NCBI RefSeq assembly: GCF_000237925.1
Contig: NC_031498.1
Location: forward strand, 26,484,308-26,548,307
Direction: 5' to 3'
Source: Schistosoma mansoni
Taxonomy: Eukaryota > Platyhelminthes > Trematoda > Strigeidida > Schistosomatidae
Length of the DNA: 64,000 nt
Positions 22,573 through 34,359 of this stretch are shown in pieces (position 1 is the first letter of the stretch; each line of letters starts with the position of its first letter). Position numbers and translations under genes: made by a program. The notes beneath the pieces are model-generated. The model searched no databases. It was given only the letters and a program-made list of their open reading frames with translations, and had not been told where the DNA came from.

Positions 22573-25500
22573 GTATGTTCAATTTTCATTCACATCAAAG
22601 CTTAGGTACAAACGAGTTTTAATATAGTATCAGAGTCCCAGTTTCTTCTGGATTTACTACCCTTAAATGATGTGAATCATATTGTCGTGTTTCTAACAGG
22701 GGAAACTGTCTTTCCACCAAATATGGGTGGTGGGGGTAAGATAATATGATTTTTGAAGTAGTTTTTTCTAGTTTATCTAGGGATCCAGGAAAATGGGGTT
22801 CCTAACTGGCACTTTCTTGGTGTTCTAACGAACGAGAAGCCTAGCGCGATATATAAAGTTGGCAAACTTGCCAAAAGTTAGTTTTACCTTTTCTGTTATA
22901 TTCTGTCCCATGACTTTTGGCCTCCCTCAGTGCTATAAGCAGTTTGGCTTTTTTTGTCTTGATACTTATATTTCCACGCTGGTAGCAGGAGTCATATGTT
23001 AAAACCTGTGAATGTGTGTTTCTTAAGCCTTCCATTTCGTTTGCCTGGAATAGCAATTAGAGATTTGGATTTTACACATTGTAGCGCAATGTAAAATGGC
23101 TTTATAGCCCACTGTAATGAATATCAAAGTCTGGTGAGACTGTAATCTATAAACGACCTTGAAAGTATACACCTTATAAGACCAAATGACTATAGACCTG
23201 TATAAGGAATTGGAGTTATAACTTACAGTTGATAGTTCGGGTTAGAAACAAAATTTGGAGTTTTCATCACGAGCTGACATCAGCTATAATGCCAAAAGGT
23301 TATTTTGCCAAATGGATGAATGAATTTCGCGTTAAAAAGCAGGACCTGTTATCTTTTACCTGATTGATCCGTCCATAAATTATGGTCCCCCTACCCAAGT
23401 CTATTTACTTATCACTAAAGGCGCGTGAACTCTGTCGACCAAATAGTTGATACAGCCCTAATAATCTCACTTAGAGTTCGTTAAAGTACTGTATACGATT
23501 CATACGGTGTACATCTGTGAACTGTGTAGCGAATAGTGTCCTCAAGAATCCTCATTGAATAAACTTGACAAATTAGTCATCTCAAGGATCAAAATTGTTG
23601 GACTACATCACTCAGTTCACTTCGGATACATTGCATATTTCTTGGACTAACAATATGGCTGCAGGTTTCTTGTCTCAATGCCCCCAAATGCCCTGTACGA
23701 CCGAGAGTGGGGAGAGTCCTCTCTTTCCCTCGAAATGCTCTCATATGGCCATGCGTGTATAGCCTCTACCAGGGAAGTCCCACTTACTGCCTTCTCGTGC
23801 CACGGCTGTTGTTTACGAAATTGAGAGGACGAAAAGCGAATGTCCGGCGCTTTAATCGGGTTGGTGGACACGGAGAGTCCATCTAAGGGAGTTGGAAAAC
23901 CCTTCAGTATCCTGAGGGAACAAATGGCGTATGAATCAATCGTTGGTCACTGGCTACAATGGGACTGTATCTCCTTACGATGCTCCACTGCCTTGTGGAT
24001 CAGATCTTTAGGTCAAAAGCTCTGGGTGTGACCCCCTAAGAAAACCACCTGTTCCTGTTTGGGCACTCGGGCAGTATCATAGCACTCACACAAATCAAAT
24101 AAGATGTGTGGTGCCCCTTTGTACCAATATTTATGTGTACAAATAAATATATAAATAAATTCTTGTCTCAGATAAATTCCTTGAATAATCTCCAAAGGGA
24201 CGACCTTAAGCTGTCATGTTCATTATCCTTAACCCTGTGACCGAAGGCGAATAGATTAAACAAGAGCTTCAATAAGAACGTTTCTGAATATAATTTTAAG
24301 CATTAGAATTATCTAACGCAAACAGTAGTAATAATCGGATTCAAAGTACAGTATGATCATGTGGATAAAGGAGCTGAAATAGTAATGGTATTGAGTTTAT
24401 ATTGACTGGTAATTGTATTAATGTGTAAATGACGCAATAGAATATCGAGCAGTTGTACTGTAATGAATTAAATCCAGGATTACATTAGACAGGTCGAATC
24501 TACGTTGTACTGAAATGAGTCCAAACTGTCTAGAGTATCATTTAGTCGACGTATCTCAGTCTTCATTAGTAAGGACAGATCTATCGACCTACATTGATCC
24601 TCGCAATTTGTAACACTGAAGTCTCAAACTCACGTTGAATATATCTACAGATGTTGATATTACATGTCCTGATAGAGAATTCTAGTAATTCACTAGTCGA
24701 TGCGAGAAATGAAACTCCAGACTTATTCGATTTGATCTCGGTTTTTGAACATTTTTAGAACGTTCTCACAGATAATTAGTGTTTCATAAAAGGAAAATAT
24801 AAGACATATTAGTACCAAGATAAGAGTAGAGGATAATCGTAGGCTGCTAGTATTCGATCACAGGTGTCTTTGAAGCATTGCTCGTAGATCCTGGGACCAC
24901 CGGGGAAGTAACGCAGTTGTTAGGAAACGGGTACTAGGTAAGGATGGAAAATCGATTGATGAAGTAGTGGAACTTCATCAGTTAAGATGGCTGGGACATG
25001 TGTTACGTACGCCTGACCACCGACTGCCCCGACGTGCAATGTTTTATGGTGTGGGAGTAGGTTGGAAGTAAGCTAGGGGCGGCCAAACCAAAACGTGGCA
25101 CAAATCCATGAAGTCACTGATAAGTGGATTGAGTCATGTTGGTAGGTGTAGACTACCTGGTTGCGATTCACGAGATGATAGCAATCGATGGTTGGAGACC
25201 TTGAATGACATGGCTCAAAATCGTTTGCAATGGCGAAGGTGCATCCACTCTTTGTGTTCTGCCAAATTCTAATCTTCTGATTTCTTTATGTCCCTTTCTT
25301 TTTTCTCTTTTCAAATTTGTTTCACTGGATTATACTCCTTCAATAACATCTTCAAACCCTAATCTTTCACATTAATGCTTATACTCTTACTACCTCTACC
25401 ACTATGGGATTTGAATCGACAACTGCATCTCTGTGCTAATGTGTTATGGCAACTCGAACTGATGTACGTACGTACGAAGTTCTACGTTGTGACTGATTGA

Positions 25501-27612
25501 CTGACTATTAATATGAGTTATACTTTAACTCCTCATTATCCTACCAACTTAAAAATTTACGAAACAATATTTTTACAATTAACATTGAAGAATTATTTTA
25601 GTTAAACAATCGTTGATTTTCAACGATTGTTAGACAGATGTTTCATCTAAACATGGAACTCGTCAGTAGTGCACATTCATCATCCTACCGCGAATTGGAT
25701 GGACGATTTTTACAACTCATATAGGTCAGTGATCTTCTATTCAGACGTTTGCTTATATCATTTCAATCAAATTAGTTACCTTATCAAGGATAAAAATGGA
25801 AATTGGTAATAAGTTGCTATGTAAGGTTTATAGTTTAAGAACAGGACTTGGATAATATTGGGTTCTCTGGGTATAAACGTATAAACGTCCAACATTCAGC
25901 AGTGAGTTCACTATTGTGAGATTCTCAAAAAGATAGATGTGCATGTTATTCGATCAGTCAGTCACAACGTAGGACCAGGCATATATGTATCGATCCAATT
26001 TGCCACACCTCATAAGCACAAGATTTTTTTAAAAGCATGTGCGTACTTTTATTAATAGATCAGTAGAATAATGTGACACAATTAACAGATAAATTATTAG
26101 GCAGGCAGAGTACAAAGATACGTACACAAGCAGACACTGTTGCCACGTTGTCTTCAATACATTACATAAACTGTCTCATTCAGATGTGCAAGCAACCGTC
26201 ATGCTCGTTGCAGAATAATTTTGTTGACCCAATATGAAGACATGAGAAAATGGGTACGGTTCTATATAGGCCACCATAAGTCTAAGATAGTAAATAGTTC
26301 CCCAAAATAAATAGTTTTGTAAGCACTCGACAATTATCCTAACCTTGTTGGTATTACTGGACACCATCAGACCAAGGGACAGCATGCTGTGAAATTTTTC
26401 TCTTACTGTATTTAGTCATTTTAGGATTCCCATGTTATACTACTTCTGTATAAGGTCAAACACGTTCTTCCTCCCAACCATCTTTCTAGTTTTTTTTTAA
26501 GAAGCAATTGTTCACTAATATTTTTTAATTTCGCCGTATCTGCCATACTTTCATGTACACTAAGTGAAAAATCTTTATGGTAGCCGTAGAGTAGTGTCTG
26601 TCAACGCTTTTCGGTTTAGTTTTTCAGTGTCCTATGTTGTGTATCGTTGAAGATATTGTATGAACTACATTAAAAATTGTTAGCTAAAAGGACGGATCAA
26701 TAGATAAAACAACCACCAATAATCTAAAACAAAAGTATTACCTTGGAAAACATTTCCATGATTGTTTCAATTTTATAATCGGAAACAGTCGATAAACAGT
26801 ATTTAATTTTATCTTCGAATGAGGGCTCAATATGTACTCTAGTCTTTCTTCGAATAGAAAAGTTTCAGTAAAATCATCATCTCACCAGGTATCTCCTGCA
26901 GTGATAATAATCACTACAGAATATCTGGTTTATCGTCTATAAATTCCGTCTTCTGTTCAGTCAACAAGAGCTGTAATCAGCAAGTATATTTAATATGTAA
27001 AGTAAAAAGGATGATCAAATGGGTTACACTTGGATAAGTGATTTAATTTTTTGGTATTCTATGATACCAACCAGTTATCAGTTGTACGTGCTCCACACAT
27101 CTGTATTAATGGGCTTACGCATATCTGAATCTGTAAATTCTTTTCAATCTCCAGAAACTTTTACAAAATGACAGTGAATCACTTTAATCACACTTTACGC
27201 AGTGATGATTAGTTGTTCATAACTTTTAACGGTTAACTAGTTTCGTTCTAGTAAAAACTGAAGTTCTAATTTATATTTATCTTTTGAAGATTCACAACTT
27301 CAAAATGTTATACAACCATTTGGTACTAATGCCTCTTTTCAATGCTCAAATGGAGTTGTACCTGCTCAGATTGGAATTTCTGTTGATCTTTTAACAAATC
27401 TGCCACAACAAACAGAAGAAATCACTCCAGAATCTACTGATAAGATGACTCAATTCACTCGATTCGCAGCTGAAAGTTTATTTAATTATGTTGCTAGTTT
27501 TGCACGTGATAATTCAACATCTGATCCTCTTGTACCAATGTCCGCAATTAAAAGATGGTTTGATACAATGTTACAGAAACTCTCTCTAGATGCATCGTTT
27601 TGGCGAAAGTGA
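22543..27612 (+). CDS. HIKESHI: Hikeshi / OPI10 family protein, complete 4-exon gene
   Basis: Hikeshi carries HSP70 into the nucleus during heat stress by binding FG nucleoporins. Exons: 22543-22572, 22606-22735, 22772-22876, 27290-27612. They join in phase (0, 1, 1) into 195 codons plus a TGA stop; the human protein has 197. Recognisable segments in order: MFAVLVAGRPVQT (N-terminus, as MFGCLVAGRLVQT in human), LNDVNHIVVFLTG, FPPNMGGGVYLG, NWHFLGVLTNEKPSAIYKV, QPFG, PAQIGISVDLL, TQFTRFAAESLFNYVASFA, KRWFDTMLQKL and the ending FWRK. All introns are GT-AG. Introns 1 and 2 are only 33 and 36 nt; intron 3 is 4,413 nt and holds an R510 copy and LINE and SINE relics. The protein is cytosolic/nuclear with no signal peptide. 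Function is inferred from clear family similarity. Confidence 0.93.
22606..22735 (+). CDS. HIKESHI: HIKESHI exon 2
   Basis: Begins after CTTAG with GTACAAACG (VQT) and runs to MGGG; donor GTAAGATA. Ends one base into a codon completed by exon 3 to give Val54. Confidence 0.9.
22772..22876 (+). CDS. HIKESHI: HIKESHI exon 3
   Basis: Starts after TTTTTTCTAG and encodes YLGIQENG, then WHFLGVLTNEKPSAIY. Donor GTTAGT leaves one base, completed by exon 4. Confidence 0.9.
23355..23392. mobile_element. Possible Merlin terminal repeat scrap
   Basis: GTCCATAAATTATGGTCCCC matches the Merlin-type terminus (GGACCATAATTTATGGAC in reverse). It is itself partly palindromic, so the match is weak. Confidence 0.25.
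23677..24158 (+). repeat. R510 repeat in HIKESHI intron 3
   Basis: Plus-strand copy from GCCCCCAAATGCCC to the TAAATATATAAATAAA tail. It has a small deletion around the middle and a damaged 3' hairpin. Confidence 0.85.
24825..25510 (+). mobile_element. LINE-B 3' end, 5'-truncated
   Basis: Encodes the post-RT C-terminal region: LLVFDHRCL, LRWLGHVLRTP, HRLPRRAMF, GGQTKTWHK, LSHVGRCRLPG, LETLNDMAQNR, QWRRCIHSL. The 3' tail is the family's ACGTTGTGACTGATTGACTGAC stretch. Stop codons interrupt it. It lies in intron 3 of HIKESHI in the gene's own orientation. Confidence 0.8.
25625..25690 (-). repeat. Decayed Sm-alpha-like SINE scrap
   Basis: CATGGAACTCGTCAGTAGTG and CACATTCATC resemble the hammerhead end of the SINE in reverse. 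Too decayed for a ribozyme. Confidence 0.35.
25930..26025 (-). mobile_element. LINE-B 3' tail fragment
   Basis: Reverse match to the LINE-B 3' UTR end (CAGTCACAACGTAGGACC, ATGTATCGATCC). No coding part remains. Confidence 0.6.
27290..27612 (+). CDS. HIKESHI: HIKESHI exon 4 (C-terminal half)
   Basis: Follows TTTTGAAG. Encodes residues 89-195 including PAQIGISVDLL and the helical C-terminal part, ending FWRK and TGA. Confidence 0.92.
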
Positions 27613-27862
27613 ATAACTCTATGCATTACCATTGATTTTTTAACACTGAAAAATTGCTTACAAATAGTTTATTTTACTATGCCTTGTTCCGACTAACTTA
27701 TCCATCAAAACAACGTATTAAACAACATACTGTGTACAAATTATAATTCTAACCCAGTAATGAAATAGCCTTTAGTTGGTTACTTTTTTAATAGATATTA
27801 ATTAGTAAATCATTACTACTGATTAAAGTTCCGAAGTGCTCACCGCTACACCACGAGGCCAT
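27613..27862 (+). other. HIKESHI 3' flank
   Basis: AT-rich, presumably 3' UTR; I see no clear AATAAA. An R510 copy follows. Confidence 0.4.
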
Positions 27863-28350
27863 TATCTATTTAAACACATGAATATTGGTACTAAGGGGCA
27901 CCAGATACATATGCGCCACACTTTTTTTGTGTGAGGGCTGTGATGCTGCCCAGGTGCCCAAAATGAAACAGATGGTTTTCATAAGGGGCCACACCCGGAG
28001 CCTTTGACCTAAAGGTCTGATCCACAAGGCAGTGGAGCATCGTGAGGAGATGCAGTCCCATGGTACCGGTGACCAACAATTGGTTCATACGCCATTCGTT
28101 CCCTCAGGATCCTGGAGCCCATGTGCGCCATTGGTTTGGAATCAGGGTTTTCCAACTCCCCTAGGTGGACTCTCCGTGTCCACCAACCCAGTTAAAGCGC
28201 CGGACATTCGCTTTTCATCCTCTCAATTTCGTAAACAACACCCCCGCCACGAGAAGGCAGTGAGTAGGACTTCCCTGGTTGAGGCTATACACGCATGGCC
28301 ATATGGAGTCTCACCACTCTCGGCCGTACCAAGGCATTTGGGGGCGATTA
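27863..28350 (-). repeat. R510 repeat, near full length
   Basis: Reverse copy with the tail at the left (TATTTAAACACATGAATATT) and GGCATTTGGGGGC at the right. It lies about 250 bp beyond the HIKESHI stop and could supply its polyadenylation region. Confidence 0.85.
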
Positions 28351-31070
28351 ACGTTCAACTCCCTATATTTATTTATTTTGATTGAAACTACACATTTAAG
28401 TGAATAATATTGTTCGCATTTAGATCGGCATTAGGTGTTACTCCACTATACATGGATATCTATATGTGTATATGAGGAAATGAGATCAATCAAAACAATT
28501 TATAAGTTAATGATCACCATGAAATAGACCATGTAACTATCCTTAATAGATGAAAAGTACAGGTTAATGATGGTGTATTAGTAGTGACTAGAATAATAAG
28601 ATTTTTAACCAATGGTTGAAAATAGGTAGTAGATCAAACTTGGTTAGATAGATCTTAAAATAATAATCACAGAAAATAGTTATCGAGATTATGTAATAAG
28701 AATTGTAAATAATCAGTTAGTAAAGAATACAAGCGAAAGGTGACGAGAAACAAGTAAGGGATCTGGTCAAAATATTATTAAAATCATTTACTAAGTTTAA
28801 CCAACCCAAGAAAAGAGCAGGAGTGTCACGAATTTCTTATGAACACATAAACTAGGGTTAAAGATTCGAATGCTTACAGCTTCTGCCAAATGTAGACTGG
28901 ATCAAACCCCACTGGAGAAGAACTAAACTAACTATGCGGTCGACCTCTCGAGACGATCGGTTTTTATCTACCGTATGAATAAACCAAACACTGGTACAAA
29001 TGAGCACCAGAATAGATATACTCCACACAAACAAGAAAATAAGGTTGCGAAGTGATAGGTATAGGGTGGATATAATCAGGATAAATAAGAAAAAAATGAT
29101 AAGAGGAAATTTAGTTCTTGGAAAGAATGAGCAGAGATAAATCTGTTACAGAAACACTTCACTTTTTCAAAGAATGTAAAAGGAGACTATAGCAAGATCA
29201 CCATTTTTTTTCAACCTATGTCTGGTAATGTCTCAAGCCACTGAGATGCACCATCTCTTCATGATTATTCAGTATCCTATGTATACTCTATTGCACTACA
29301 CATCTGATATTGGTTGAAATGATTTTATTTTGGCATAGTTGACTGATAGTTCAAATTAAAAGCAACGACTGGGTTTCGTGTTATAGGGCAGTGAATCAAC
29401 CAAACTGTAAAACAAATCTATGGCCCATTTGAATAAACATTTTAGGGTTTCACACCAACATTCTCAATGGTGAATTAGTTTTTTCATGTTTCCCCAGTAA
29501 AAGTAAGATCTGATTGGACATTAAGCAAAGACGGACGAGTACTAAGCAAGCAGACTATTATTATAAGTAAAAAAGAGTTTTACGTTCATTATATTCAGAT
29601 TTCACATTGCGACTGATGCGTATTTCATCCCAATAAATGGTAGTTCTGATCTATTATCTGGTTTACAGTTCTTGGTCATGGATAGTGGATATTTTTGTAT
29701 CATCTAGTCTGCTGGTTTGATTATCTAGTATCGTGGTCTAGGATCCGTCATACTATACAGTTGATTATCTTATATATTGCATCTGAAGTATTATCGCAAA
29801 CGACAAAACCATTTAACTATTCCTTTATATTTATTTCTCGACTCCCACCTTTAATATCAATCAAATTACTATAAGTAAGCATTCAGTTGATGTCACAGGT
29901 CATATAATAGGTCATTAAATTTACTTTCGAATAAAACATTATATTGGATTTCTATTATGATATATAGGTTATAAACCCCTTTAGCTGCCTGACTAGCCAA
30001 TTTTCTCGAAAGTTCCTATCATTATCCACAAGATGAAACGTTAGCACAAATAAAAGGAAAATGAATGGGATTATGTTAGTATGGTTACTTGGTTGCTAGA
30101 AATGAACAATGGGACCTCTCTTCTAAAACCTTAATTACCAGTTCCTGTTATTCTGTATACTCATAGTGACCTCGTACACGAATTTTTTATTATTGTTTCT
30201 ATAGCGAATGTAGAGTTGCGCGTTGTAATTAAAAATCTGATTGTATATCTTGCGCAGGAATCACACTGATAACTTTATCCGATGCAAGCAGTTTCTTAAG
30301 TGTTCTGTTTAAAACGTCCCGATCTTATTACGTTGTTCACATTGAATAGTTTTATGCACAACTGCTCTTAAAATACAGTGTTTTCTATACAACACTTGGT
30401 AAATGAATAAATAAATCCCTATGTGGAGATAAAACGCCAGTCCAGGTTTTTCAGCACTCATAAATTACGAAACTATAACTTAAATTCACAAACCTTTAAT
30501 AATCTGCTCGTTATCATGTTAGGGAACCTCCTTAATATGACTATGTCAGTGGCAAACACCAAGGATTAAGCTTTCGTGATTATTTATCTCAGGCATTTCT
30601 AGAAGTGAACATTTTAGTAAACTTTTCTTGCTTGTTAACTCGATACTGGTGAAGTGACGTTAAGCGTACCAGCTTAAAATTCTATTCAGATCCTGCATTA
30701 TTTAAAGTTATTTTTGATTGAATCACCTTAAAAATAAACTTTACTTTGCCCCTAGGTCAATAAATGTTTTGATAAAAGTATCACGTATGGACAAGCTTCA
30801 GAGATGTTTAAAATGACCAGGTGATTTTAAATCTACTTCCAGACACTGAGTAGAGTTTTTAGATATCATAAACATTTCGCAACAGAAGCGATGAAACTTA
30901 TTGCAGTTAAGTGGTTATAGAATTGGTTTTCTAAGGCCTATAATCAACTTCCTGATTTAAGAATGTAGAAATATCGCAACACAATATCAATCTAAGTATA
31001 AATTTATTCATACTGACCATTTCTTACTAAATCTTTCTAATACCCACAAACAAATTCTTAGAAAACTTAT
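28351..31070. other. 2.7 kb with no gene seen
   Basis: No frame, tRNA or clear repeat. At 28985-29030 a short GGTACAAATGAGCACCAGA resembles the 3' end of R510 in reverse. Intergenic between the convergent HIKESHI and PPCDC. Confidence 0.45.
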
Positions 31071-31390
31071 TGTAAGGATGGCTCGTTGGCAAACTCTAGG
31101 AAGCTTCAAGAAGCCCAGAAAGAGCCGAAGACATTCCATCCAACCACTGCTAGGGGAATATTCTAGAATGTCAACTTGTAGCTTCCGTATTGGATGAATT
31201 AGGATGATCCTCTATGCGCCTATTGGCTGTCCGAAATGATGATTTACTTTCAGCCAGACTATAAATACACGAGATTTTTGTACCATATTTGACACTGTTT
31301 TGGGGAATAAAATTTCCTACTTACTAGTCTTCTGTCTTGCGACGTTGCGGGTTTGATCGTTCAAGTAGTACGCGGCATAGTAAGAATCAA
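31071..31390 (+). mobile_element. LTR-like sequence, single copy here
   Basis: Starts TGTAAGGATGG and holds CTATAAATAC followed about 45 bp later by GGAATAAAATTTCC, a promoter and polyadenylation pair as in LTRs. It is GC-richer than its surroundings. No second copy in the window and no clear end or target duplication, so the call is tentative. Fossil if real. Confidence 0.35.
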
Positions 31391-31853
31391 AGCTCTAGAT
31401 ATAACATTTATCATCGCCTATAAAACCTTTATTTATAAATCCGATGAAGAGATACGAAAACTATAGGAGGAAAATCGCTGTCTTCATATAGATATGAAGT
31501 CATACGTGAAAAAACCGTGATCCACTTCAACATTCCTGACTCACTAGGTCGCCTATTATTCGGTGACGCACTAACAAAACAATTTCTTTTTGGGTTTACC
31601 ACAAAATCTATGTAAGTCTGTTGGTTCTCTGCGCGTTTAACACTATTACTCTTACACTGACCACAAAAATCTCTACTAACCATTTTAAACTTTCTGAGCA
31701 CCATGAAAAACTACTTGCACTGTTCGTTTTACTTGAATTAAGTCAAAAGTCATCCATTTCAAAATTTAGAGTAAAAAACCTAATAGTCGTTTTCTTAACT
31801 CTGACTGGATCATTCCTATTATATAATTCTATCGATGTTTTATAACAACCTAG
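31391..31853. other. Downstream flank of PPCDC
   Basis: A 91-codon minus-strand frame (31429-31704) has no recognised domain. It lies where the PPCDC 3' UTR would be. Confidence 0.35.
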
Positions 31854-32210
31854 TTAAAACAAGCTTTTATTTAGTTCTTGTTTTAAATGATTAACAATAT
31901 CACTGACTTCTGCCATCGCTCCAATACCAGTCTCTCCACAAATCAATGTCTTCTGAACAGGATCTATACATTTCCAATGAAGTCTATCAACTAGACGTTC
32001 AATTTGTTCATGAGTAAAAGGATGTTGCCACATTAAAGTATTCATAGCAGGAGCAAAATATACTGGTTTATTGACAATATTTTGTTCACTGGGAAACCAC
32101 CATGCACGTACAAGTGTTGTAAGTAGATTATCAGCTAGTCCATATGCCATCTTTGCCATTGTATTAGCACTCAATGGAGCCACTAGTAGTATATCTGCCC
32201 AATTTCTAAG
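31854..32210 (-). CDS. PPCDC: PPCDC exon 2
   Basis: Residues 81-198 starting LRNWAD after the acceptor TTATAG; ends with TAA. Confidence 0.94.
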   Translation of the reverse strand, partial: LRNWADILLVAPLSANTMAKMAYGLADNLLTTLVRAWWFPSEQNIVNKPVYFAPAMNTLMWQHPFTHEQIERLVDRLHWKCIDPVQKTLICGETGIGAMAEVSDIVNHLKQELNKSLF

Positions 32211-32495
32211 CTATAATAATAACGACATTAGAATCAAATAATCATAAGTTCATACCTCAATATGTAACACAGGATCACCACGTTTTTTCCAACTTGTCCA
32301 TTCGTCTATGTCTTTGTACACTGGGACACTTACAGTGTCTACTGAAAAAAAGTTAAGTGAATTGTCTGTAACAACTAGACGAACTTCAAATCCTATTTCT
32401 AGAAGTTTTTCTACTAAACATGGTATTTTGATTGCAGCAACACTGCCAGTAACACCAAGAATCAATTTGTTTCTTAGTAATTTGTCTTCATTCAT
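31854..32495 (-). CDS. PPCDC: Phosphopantothenoylcysteine decarboxylase, 2 exons
   Basis: A flavoprotein that decarboxylates 4'-phosphopantothenoylcysteine to 4'-phosphopantetheine in cytosolic coenzyme A synthesis. Exon 1 32495-32256 and exon 2 32210-31854 join in phase 0 to 198 aa (human about 204). Seen: the FMN-binding GVTGSVAAIK (14-23); the catalytic His78 in GDPVLHIE (as in plant HAL3a); APLSANTMAK (91-100); substrate clamp PAMNTLMW (134-141); and redox Cys171 in CGETGIGAMAE. All key residues are present. The 45 nt GT-AG intron falls between HIE and LRNWAD. A TTG nine bases upstream is in frame, but the ATG at 32495 is the natural start. The gene lies downstream of DNAJC25 on the same strand. 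Confidence 0.95.
32256..32495 (-). CDS. PPCDC: PPCDC exon 1
   Basis: Residues 1-80, ending VLHIE; donor GTATGA. Confidence 0.93.
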
Positions 32496-32520
32496 TACTA
32501 ACAAGTAGAGAGAAGAATAA
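32496..32520 (-). promoter_or_regulatory. Candidate trans-splice acceptor of PPCDC
   Basis: On the minus strand a tract TTCTTCTCTCTACTTGTTAG ends two bases before the ATG. This is a strong acceptor shape with almost no 5' UTR behind it, fitting spliced-leader addition or an upstream non-coding exon. Confidence 0.45.
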
Positions 32521-33469
32521 TTTAACTAGTTATATTTCCCAAAATGATGAATCAGATATGAACTACTACCTCGTACAGTCACATAGAGCGTCTCCGCGCA
32601 CATCGATGACTGTGCCGATTATGTAATCCACAACATAGTACTTCAGAGAGAATAGCATATATTTACCGGATGATTTAGAGATCGAACTTAATGAAGTTCA
32701 TAGTATATGAAACTGATTTGTTATTATCTATTTGAAAAGAAATAGAATTCCCAAACTTTGGTATGTATAAAGAAAGCTAACAAACAACATCCAAAGAAGC
32801 TCAGAAAAATCCAGTGTTACTCAATACTATTGCGAACATAGTTAAACTTCTAACAGAGTTAAAGTGGATTATGATGTTATTCCAATCACATAATCCAGCT
32901 TAGCTAAATGTTTAAGTATCTCTCATATCTCTCACTTCTTAAAATTTTTGCCTGTTATGGTGTTAGGAGATTTAACAACGTGAACTGATGTATACTAGTG
33001 CCATGTTTTATGTTGATAATGGTAGGTTAATTTAAAGGTCTACCTTAATATCACTATTTTCAACACAGGATTGACTAAATAGTGGAACAGTGTAGTAATG
33101 GTTAAGGAGTTCAACTTTCGACCATTAAGTCCAAAGTTAGGATCTCACTTCACCTGCTTTTATTTGGGAAACTTGCTAGAATTACAAACTTTTACACATC
33201 GAGTATTGTTTAAAGCCAAGTACTTGGAGAATGAATCGAAATTCGCCTTAAAATAACCATCGCTTGAATTGTAAACGTTCAACTAAACACACAATCAACG
33301 TTTATCTCCTCCGAATTCCAGAAGTAATTTAATAACTAGAGTAAGCAGAGAAATGCTTTCGATCGATAATATTTTAGAGAACTGACTTCAGCTATCTTGC
33401 ATTATAAGTACTCATTTGAATTAATATTATTCATGTTACTTTGTAGAAGATGGTGGAGAAGATTTGTAG
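32521..33469. other. No gene seen; possible tRNA-like scrap
   Basis: Around 33085-33150, TAGTAATGGTTAAGGAG and, 40 bp later, GTTAGGATCTCA look like the A and B boxes of a tRNA-derived sequence, but no cloverleaf forms. The rest is unassigned. Confidence 0.3.
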
Positions 33470-33535
33470 CTCAGATGGGTGATTTTGATGGAGTTTTGTT
33501 CTCTGAGCTGGATGGTTTGGTCGACCAAATCATAC
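33470..33535. repeat. Repeat shared with 505-570
   Basis: GATTTTGATGGAGTTTTGTT and GAGCTGGATGGTTTGGTCG match the repeat at the window start, without its hammerhead-like half. Confidence 0.4.
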
Positions 33536-34112
33536 TTTGTAGAATCATAACTAGAATAGTACAGAACCCCAGTTATCAATTTATTTATAAAAGAAAATCG
33601 AGTTATAACACTGAGATGATCAGACAGTAATCGTGAGAAGAAACAAAACACATTAATTTACATCCATGACATATTACAATGGAAAGCATACCCTCATAAA
33701 AGACAATAAACAAATTCTATTCAAAATAGAAAATGTATAAATCTGTTAAATAGTAATTTATTTATACAAACTTTGGTTAAACAATTCAAACCATAATTAC
33801 TAGTTGTAGGATTGGCCAAGTCCAACAGTAAAGCAAAATTTAAGGCACACATGACAGAGCTTAAGGCGGATAAGAAATGAACATACGACTGCGTTCAAAA
33901 GTTATACGTAATTTTATCACATAAAACAAAATAAGGGTAGGGTAATATTAGTAAAAAGATTTCAACTGTAGAAAAGAAGGAGAACAAGAAGAAGAGCATA
34001 ATGAAGGGTATGGAATGAAAATCACCGACTGTTCTCTTATGTATACACAAAACAATCTAGTTAAAGAAAACTGTATACCTACGACATACATAATAACTTA
34101 GGACCGCCTGCC

Positions 34113-34114
<2 letters not shown>
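33536..34114. other. No gene seen
   Basis: AT-rich DNA between the repeat scrap and the TA run; part of the DNAJC25-PPCDC gap. Confidence 0.45.
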
Positions 34115-34166
<52 letters not shown>

Positions 34167-34170
34167 GGGG
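34115..34170. repeat. (TA)n followed by G7
   Basis: About 24 TA units then seven G. It lies about 65 bp beyond the DNAJC25 stop codon, probably in its 3' UTR. Confidence 0.9.
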
Positions 34171-34233
34171 TAATAATTTTAAGGATAGACAAGGACATTA
34201 GACAATTAATAGCCAGTTTAAATGGCGGGGATT

Positions 34234-34359
34234 TTAAAATAAATCTTCAAGATTCACTGAGGCAGGTCCAGCACGTTTTGTGTATCGTCTATAACGTTTT
34301 AAATCAGTATCTTCAGCTGCTCGAATTCGATTCGCTTCTTGTTGATCTGCAAGGAATTT
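34234..34359 (-). CDS. DNAJC25: DNAJC25 exon 6 (C-terminus)
   Basis: KFLADQQEANRIRAAE, KRYRRYTKRAGP, then a short acidic end and TAA. Confidence 0.92.
   Translation of the reverse strand, partial: KFLADQQEANRIRAAEDTDLKRYRRYTKRAGPASVNLEDLF

Larger units (their letters stand above)
22877..27289 (+). other. HIKESHI intron 3 (4.4 kb) with repeats
   Basis: Contains an R510 copy (23677), a LINE-B 3' end (24825), a SINE scrap (25625), a LINE-B tail on the other strand (25930) and a Merlin-end-like motif (23360). No other exon is needed to complete the protein. A 69-codon minus frame at 26176-26385 has no domain. Confidence 0.8.

Noticed and set aside
26176-26385. Possible extra HIKESHI exon in intron 3
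   Set aside because: It is on the opposite strand, and the four exons already join in phase into a full-length protein.
32496-32504. Upstream TTG as the PPCDC start
   Set aside because: A non-ATG start is not needed. The ATG at 32495 gives the normal family length, and a splice acceptor lies between the two.
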